From positions 372,001 through 436,000 of the forward strand of contig CAVYWO010000017.1 of the NCBI GenBank assembly GCA_963772295.1: a stretch of DNA of 64,000 nucleotides, written 5' to 3'. Of this stretch, positions 59,330 through 64,000 are shown one piece after another. Within the stretch, counting starts at the first letter, position 1. Each line of letters begins with the position of its first letter. A program made the position numbers and the translations under genes. This stretch comes from AP-15 sp963772295. GTDB taxonomy: Bacteria > Pseudomonadota > Alphaproteobacteria > ATCC43930 > CGMCC-115725. The notes beneath the pieces are model-generated. The model was not told the DNA's origin. It did not search any database and saw nothing but the letters and a program-made list of their open reading frames with translations.

Positions 59330-60151
59330 TCAGCGGAGCATTTCGTTCGTTCCGGCCGTCCTGCAACACCCGGTTGGCCGGCAGCCGGATCGCTGAACCC
59401 ATGCCTTCGGCTTCGAGCAACTCGTAGATCTCCGGGTTGGCGAAGGCCGCATCGCCCCGGAAATAGAGGCGCTTCACTCTGCCCCGATAGCGCGACACAA
59501 CCGGTTCCAGCACTTCGCGCCGGCCATCAGCCGAATGGACGTTCCCGGGCCGCAGGGCGCTGCGCTCCAGATCGCCAAGCTGGCTGAACACGAACAGCGG
59601 GTGATGGCAGGTGCACCCGAAATGGCCGTTGTAGGCGCTGCCTTCCTGTTCGCCGTAGGTGGGGCTCGCTCGAATCCATGTCGAGCACGATGGTCCTCGG
59701 CGGTCGCCGCTGGTGCACCGCGTCGACCCACTGGCCGGGCAGATCGGCGAGAGCGGCGAAGTTCGCCGGACGGGTCAGCCACTCGGTCTCGAAGCGCCTC
59801 CATCTGGCTGGCCGAGGCAGCCCGACCCATTGGCGCTTGGCCGCCGACCATTTAGCGCATTGCCGGGTCGCGGCACAGCCGGTCGGCGTCGTTCACGTCC
59901 TCATAGCCGGCCAGCCGCCCGAATACCGACTGCCGCAACCCGACCAACAGATGGCGTCGGTTCCTGCCTGTGCGTGCCTCCGCCAATCTCTCGCCGCCGC
60001 TTGTGGTCAGTGCGAGCACGTCATCAAGTTCGCGATACGCCAGCAATCCGCAATCGGAGGTGATCGCCGAGCCGCGGAACCGGAGCATCACGCGCCGGTC
60101 GAAATCGAGCGTCAGCGCCCCGCTGTCCGTTTCACCCGCCGGGTCCGCCAT
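59330..60151 (-). mobile_element. IS1380-family transposase remnant
   Basis: From ATG 60151 the minus strand reads LTLDFDRRVMLRFRGSAITS, DCGLLAYRELDDVLALT and RRHLLVGLRQSVFGRLAGYE. It changes frame for ANFAALADLPGQWVDAVHQR and IVLDMDSS (first DDE Asp), then again for HPLFVFSQLGDLERSALRPG and VKRLYFRGDAAFANPEIYEL (second Asp region), and homology stops at RLPANRVLQ. The last third with the catalytic Glu is missing, and the 3' side is unrelated sequence. I could not define terminal inverted repeats. Confidence 0.75.
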
Positions 60152-60209
60152 CGCCGCCCCGTTCGACCTAACACAACATATTGTACCCCATACCATAATC
60201 TGGACCATT

Positions 60210-60491
60210 TCACCGCAAAATGCGGGACCATCTGGGGAATGCGGGACTAAAGCGTTCATCACCCGACACGGCTCGCGTGCGATCCATCATCGAACTCAGC
60301 AGAGCGTTCAATTGCCTTAAATATTCCTCTGGTCCGACTATTCCTACGTCCAGAGTGTGAACGAATTTGGCTTGGCGCTGTGCGAAATCCTTTTGGATTT
60401 TCTCAAGAGGACGGTGCGTGTCTTCGTCAAGGCGACTGCCCAGCGCGTCCTGTATCAACACTAAGAACTGAGTCAATTGTTTCAGCTGCAT
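60210..60491 (-). CDS. Small hypothetical protein cut by the IS1380 remnant
   Basis: A 93-residue frame beginning MQLKQLTQFLVLIQDALGSR, LDEDTHRPLEKIQKDFAQRQ and GPEEYLRQLNALLSSMMDRT, a protein-like helical composition. The last dozen residues (SPAFPRWSRILR) are encoded by sequence that appears to belong to the insertion element, so the original C-terminus was replaced. No family recognised. Confidence 0.45.
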   Translation of the reverse strand: MQLKQLTQFLVLIQDALGSRLDEDTHRPLEKIQKDFAQRQAKFVHTLDVGIVGPEEYLRQLNALLSSMMDRTRAVSGDERFSPAFPRWSRILR

Positions 60492-60727
60492 GCTGGACTG
60501 AGGTGCGTTGTATACGATACCTCTCTTTGCGAGGTTCCCTGACGGGCTAGCATTCGACTACGGCAATTTCCCGGGTCGCAACGCTGGTGCTTCGGCCACC
60601 CCACCCCGCGATCCTCGCTGGGGGCTATTCGATGACGATGCGCGGCGGCGGCCGGCCGACGGCGTCCGCGCCGGCCACCTTCTGCCAGACGCGCTTTGGG
60701 GCGATCGTGCCGGCGGCGATCGTCGAT

Positions 60728-60990
60728 TTAGTCGGCGGCCAACGACGCCAATGTTTCGATGTCGATCATGAGACCCAAAAGCGGCGCGGTTCCATCGATG
60801 CTGCCCCAGCCCGTGCAGGCATCCCATCCCGGCCCCGCGGGATAGCCCGTGACCCCGTTGAGAGAATTGTTGGCGGGGCCGGGCGGCGGCGCGATGTCCC
60901 GGCAAACGCTGCTGCTCAACATGTAGAGGGTCGGATTGAGAAAGCCGACGGGCTTGCCGAGGGCCGCCGCGTTCTGGCACTTCGGGCTGC
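60728..60990 (-). pseudogene. S53 (sedolisin/kumamolisin) peptidase C-terminal remnant
   Basis: The minus-strand frame reads ALGKPVGFLNPTLYML, DIAPPPGPANNSLNGVTGYP and AGPGWDACTGWGSIDGTA. These are the conserved calcium-site end of secreted acid serine peptidases (usual: ..RDIT.G.NG.Y.A.PGWDPCTGLG.P). The catalytic GTSA segment and all of the N-terminal part are absent. Confidence 0.65.
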
Positions 60991-61323
60991 AGCGGAGACC
61001 GGCAGGGGGTCGATGCCGTCGGCCGGCCGCCGCGCATCATGATTGAATAGCCGCAGAGTAGCCGCGGCGGTCTCCGAGTGCTGTGCCGCGCCGGCCTATC
61101 TCGAGGGCAAGGAAGCGGCGGCGCCGCTATCGCTGGATTGGCTCGCGCCGGACGACAGCCTCTGGCACCTGGGCTCCGCCCGCTCGATCGCGGCCCACGG
61201 AGCGGAGGCTCCCACTTTGAGAAGAGTAGGTGAGCTTGGACTTACGCGCGCGTCGAAATTTTTCCTTTTAGGCGCCCGTTACTCACAGTAGACTGACAGG
61301 CCTCAATTTCGCCGGAGGGGACC
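60991..61323. other. Gene-free stretch before the macroglobulin gene
   Basis: No supported gene. It should contain the promoter of the alpha-2-macroglobulin gene. A good ribosome binding site (GGAGGGG) lies at its end. Confidence 0.45.
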
Positions 61324-64000
61324 ATGCCGCGCCTGTTCGGTCGGCCGGGTGCGACCGTGGTGAGCGTCGCCACCGCCGTTTTCCTGTGGTCCGTTACCGC
61401 CGGCGGCGCGGAGACGGCTGTCGGCACCCTTCGCATCGGACCGAGCTTCGATTGCAGCAAAGCGCGGGCCCCGACCGCATTGATGATTTGCGCCGATGCC
61501 GAACTCGCTCGTCTCGATCTGCGGTTCAATCAAGCGTATTGGGCGCTCTTTCAGCAGGCCGGACCGCCGGGGCAGGGCCCGCTCAAGGACGAGGACCTCA
61601 AGTTCATCGATCGAGTGCAGACGGAGTGTGGCGTGCCGAGGTCCGGGCCGCTGACCTCGGAGGCCTCGCGCTCGCGGGATTGCGTTCGGGACGATTACGA
61701 AAAAATGCGGGAAGCATGGCTCGCCCGCCTGACCGGAGCCGCCCGCGAGGAAGCCGTACGCGCGCCCGAACGGCACCTGGCCTTGCAGCGGGCGCTGCAG
61801 CAGCTCGGATTTGGCCAGCCCGGCCCGATAGATGGCGTCTTCGGCCCCGGCACGCGCGCGGCGATTGTCGCGTGGCAGAGTGCCCGCGGCCTGGCGACAA
61901 CGGGCCTGCTCGGCGACGCAGACGCGCGCCGGATCGAAGCGGAGGTTACGGCGAGCCGCCTCGGTGCGGGCGGCGCCGCAGCCCGGACCACCTCGGTGCC
62001 GCTCCGGTTCCAACGGGTTTCGATCGACAGCAGCGGTGACCTGCCCGAGGCCTGCTTCCAGTTCAGCGAGGCGCTCGATCCGCGGGCCGAGGCCCATTAC
62101 GCCGATTATGTGGCCGTGGCACCCGCCCCGACCCCGTCGGTCCGCGCGCGCGGCAGCGATCTCTGCTTGGCCGGCCTCGTCTACGGCACCGATTACAAGG
62201 TCACCCTGCGCCAGGGCCTGTCGGCGGTATCGGGTGCCCGCACCGAGCGCGACGAGACCATCGATGTGACCCTCGCCGACAGGCCGGCCGTCGTCGCCCT
62301 TTCCGGCGACGGATTCATCCTGCCGCGCGCCAAAGGCAAGGGTCTCGCCGTCGACACGGTCAATGTCAGCCGGGTGAAGATCCACGTCCTGCGCATCAGC
62401 GAACGGATGCTGTCGAACCAGATCCGGTTTGCGGGGCGGCGGTATGACCTTACGCCTGTCCTCAAGAGCGGGACGATGAACCGGTATCAGCTTCGGGAGT
62501 GGGCGCGCAACTTGATGAGCGTCGTCTGGTCGGGCACGATGGAGGTAGAGCCCGACCACAATCGCAATGTCGAAACCGCCTTTCCGCTGGCCGACATCAT
62601 CAAGCCGGGCGAGGTCGGCGCCTATCTCGTCGTCGCCGAGGATGCGGTCCATGCGATGCGGGAGTCGTTTTTCCGCCCAAAGGCCAGTGACGAGGATGAG
62701 ACCTTCGAGGAGGAAGGCGAGAACGAGATTGCCGCGCATTGGGTGATTTCGACCGACATCGCGCTGACTGCGGCGACCGCTGCGGACGGGCTCCATCTCT
62801 TCGCCCGCTCGCTGGCCTCCGCGGATCCGCTCTCGGGAATTAAGCTGTCCCTTCTGGCGACCGGGCAGGACTTGCTCGGCGAAGGGATGACCGATGCCGG
62901 CGGACATTTTGTTTTCGCGCCGGGGCTGATGCGCGGCACCCGCGCCAATGCCCCGTCGAGCATCGTCGCCTATGGGCCGGCGGGCGATTTCGCCATCCTC
63001 GACCTGCACCGCGCGGCCTTCGACCTCTCCGATCGCGGCGTCTCCGGCCGGCCCGCACCGGGCGCGATCGAGGCATTCCTCTATACCGAACGCGGCATCT
63101 ATCGGCCGGGCCAGACGGTCGAGCTGATGGCGCTGCTGCGCGACCGGGTCGGCAAGGCGATCGGCGACATGCCGCTGACCTTCGTGCTCCGCCGCCCGGA
63201 TGGCGTCGAAGCCAAGCGCTTTGCCATGAGAGCCCAGCCTGAAGGCGGCTTTCATCGCCCGGTGCCGCTGAGCCTTACGGCGGCGCGCGGGATGTGGACG
63301 CTCGAGGCCTATATCGATCCCTCGGGCGGCGCGGTCGGGCGGGTCGAATTCGACGTCGAGGATTTCGTCCCGCAAAGGCTGAAGGTGACTCTCAGCACGA
63401 CAACCCCGGTGCTGCGTCCCGGCCAGCCGATCGGCGCCACGGTCGAGGGCGCCTTTCTCTACGGCGCCCCGGCGGCCGGGCTCGCGGGCGAGGCGGAGCT
63501 CCGCATCACGCGCGATCCGGCCCCGGTCCCGGCGGCAAAGGATTACCGGTTCGGCCTGGCCGAAGAGAAGATCGAGGATCAAGTGCAAAAGCTCACGATG
63601 GCGGATGCGGACGCGCAAGGCCGCACGAAAATCGAGGATGTGCTGGAACCGCCGGCCAAAACGACGGCACCGCTCAAGGGCATTTTGTCCGCCGGGCTGT
63701 TCGACCCCGGCGGGCGGGTCGTGAAGGACCAGATCGAGCTGCCGATCCGGGCGCAGCCGCTCTTGATCGGGATCAGGCCGCGCTTTACCGAAGATCGCGC
63801 GCCGGAAGAAGGGGATGCGCAATTCGACCTCCGCGTCTTCGACGATGCGGGGCAGCCGGTGGCGCGGCAAAACCTCGAATGGCGCCTGATCCGCGAGCAA
63901 CACGCGTTCGACTGGCTCGAGACCGGCGGCTCGCGATGGACGTTTCACTATCACGTCGTCGATCGGCCGGTGGCATCGGGCAAGATCGACGTCACCGAGA
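61324..64000 (+). CDS. Bacterial alpha-2-macroglobulin with LprI-like and peptidoglycan-binding N-terminus (partial)
   Basis: The frame is open from ATG 61324 to the window end (892 codons). A signal peptide (VVSVATAVFLWSVTAGGAE) precedes an LprI/DUF1311-like module with paired Cys (FDCSKARAPTALMICADAEL). A peptidoglycan-binding domain follows at about residues 155-212 (ALQQLGFGQPGPIDGVFGPG, TRAAIVAWQSARGL). Then come the macroglobulin beta-domains, with LYTERGIYRPGQTVELMALL, the family hallmark, and VLRPGQPIGATVEGAFLYGA. These proteins trap foreign proteases in the periplasm and often pair with penicillin-binding protein PbpC. The thioester region, if any, is beyond the window. Confidence 0.88.
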   Translation, partial: MPRLFGRPGATVVSVATAVFLWSVTAGGAETAVGTLRIGPSFDCSKARAPTALMICADAELARLDLRFNQAYWALFQQAGPPGQGPLKDEDLKFIDRVQTECGVPRSGPLTSEASRSRDCVRDDYEKMREAWLARLTGAAREEAVRAPERHLALQRALQQLGFGQPGPIDGVFGPGTRAAIVAWQSARGLATTGLLGDADARRIEAEVTASRLGAGGAAARTTSVPLRFQRVSIDSSGDLPEACFQFSEALDPRAEAHYADYVAVAPAPTPSVRARGSDLCLAGLVYGTDYKVTLRQGLSAVSGARTERDETIDVTLADRPAVVALSGDGFILPRAKGKGLAVDTVNVSRVKIHVLRISERMLSNQIRFAGRRYDLTPVLKSGTMNRYQLREWARNLMSVVWSGTMEVEPDHNRNVETAFPLADIIKPGEVGAYLVVAEDAVHAMRESFFRPKASDEDETFEEEGENEIAAHWVISTDIALTAATAADGLHLFARSLASADPLSGIKLSLLATGQDLLGEGMTDAGGHFVFAPGLMRGTRANAPSSIVAYGPAGDFAILDLHRAAFDLSDRGVSGRPAPGAIEAFLYTERGIYRPGQTVELMALLRDRVGKAIGDMPLTFVLRRPDGVEAKRFAMRAQPEGGFHRPVPLSLTAARGMWTLEAYIDPSGGAVGRVEFDVEDFVPQRLKVTLSTTTPVLRPGQPIGATVEGAFLYGAPAAGLAGEAELRITRDPAPVPAAKDYRFGLAEEKIEDQVQKLTMADADAQGRTKIEDVLEPPAKTTAPLKGILSAGLFDPGGRVVKDQIELPIRAQPLLIGIRPRFTEDRAPEEGDAQFDLRVFDDAGQPVARQNLEWRLIREQHAFDWLETGGSRWTFHYHVVDRPVASGKIDVTE

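Noticed and set aside
61303..63954. 883-codon open frame on the minus strand
   Set aside because: Antisense to the macroglobulin gene, which has a signal peptide, domain order and ribosome binding site on the plus strand.

Overview
The window is high-GC proteobacterial chromosome. Gene content and order point to an alphaproteobacterium, probably of the Rhodospirillales type. The supporting blocks are gyrA-ssb beside uvrA, and a minus-strand run dusB-ntrB-ntrC-ntrY-ntrX-(HAD phosphatase)-hfq-hflX, with a fused ispDF divergent from dusB and mazG converging on hflX. No rRNA, tRNA or CRISPR array was recognised.

Layout. 1-12.4 kb: gyrA (5' part), a GlsB-type membrane protein, a Sco-type copper lipoprotein, a YdcF-like protein, a phosphoesterase relic, a MetE-C-like enzyme, ssb, an HtrA-like protease, a secreted GH64-like glucanase, uvrA, and a MntA-HepT nucleotidyltransferase/HEPN pair. 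12.6-18.0 kb: a small lipoprotein and an MscS channel among fragments of a serine resolvase and a tyrosine recombinase, so an old mobile-element site. 18.1-30.4 kb: housekeeping core (GNAT, mazG, hflX, hfq, the two Ntr two-component systems, dusB, ispDF). 30.4-48.2 kb: a surface-glycan type island with GT8, GT4 and fused GT2-GT4 glycosyltransferases, four methyltransferases or relatives, two sulfotransferases, TPR proteins, and an operon that couples an AMP-forming ligase to a phosphopantetheine carrier protein. Direct repeats and a truncated gene copy bracket its first 10 kb. 48.4-55.5 kb: a ThDP enzyme, an orphan VapB, a DUF488-nucleotidyltransferase fusion with a HEPN relic, and a type I secretion ABC/HlyD pair. 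55.5-61.0 kb: a gene graveyard (phosphatase-ADP-ribosylglycohydrolase fusion, MFS tail, MOSC/aldo-keto reductase chimera, IS1380 remnant, S53 peptidase tail). 61.3 kb to the end: an alpha-2-macroglobulin gene with LprI-like and peptidoglycan-binding modules.

The genes most likely to act together are the two Ntr systems with Hfq (nitrogen and redox regulation), and the glycan island, which would build and decorate an envelope polysaccharide: sugar transfer, methylation, sulfation, and possibly a carrier-bound acyl or aminoacyl substituent.

Reading frames are broken by single-base shifts in many otherwise well-preserved genes (mscS, mazG, ntrB, dusB, TPR proteins, carrier protein). In dusB-ntrB the conserved protein continues perfectly in another frame and the ATGA overlap is intact, so indel errors in the assembly are as likely as real decay. 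Relics with missing segments (phosphoesterase, PTP-ARH, MOSC-AKR, resolvase, integrase) look like true pseudogenes.
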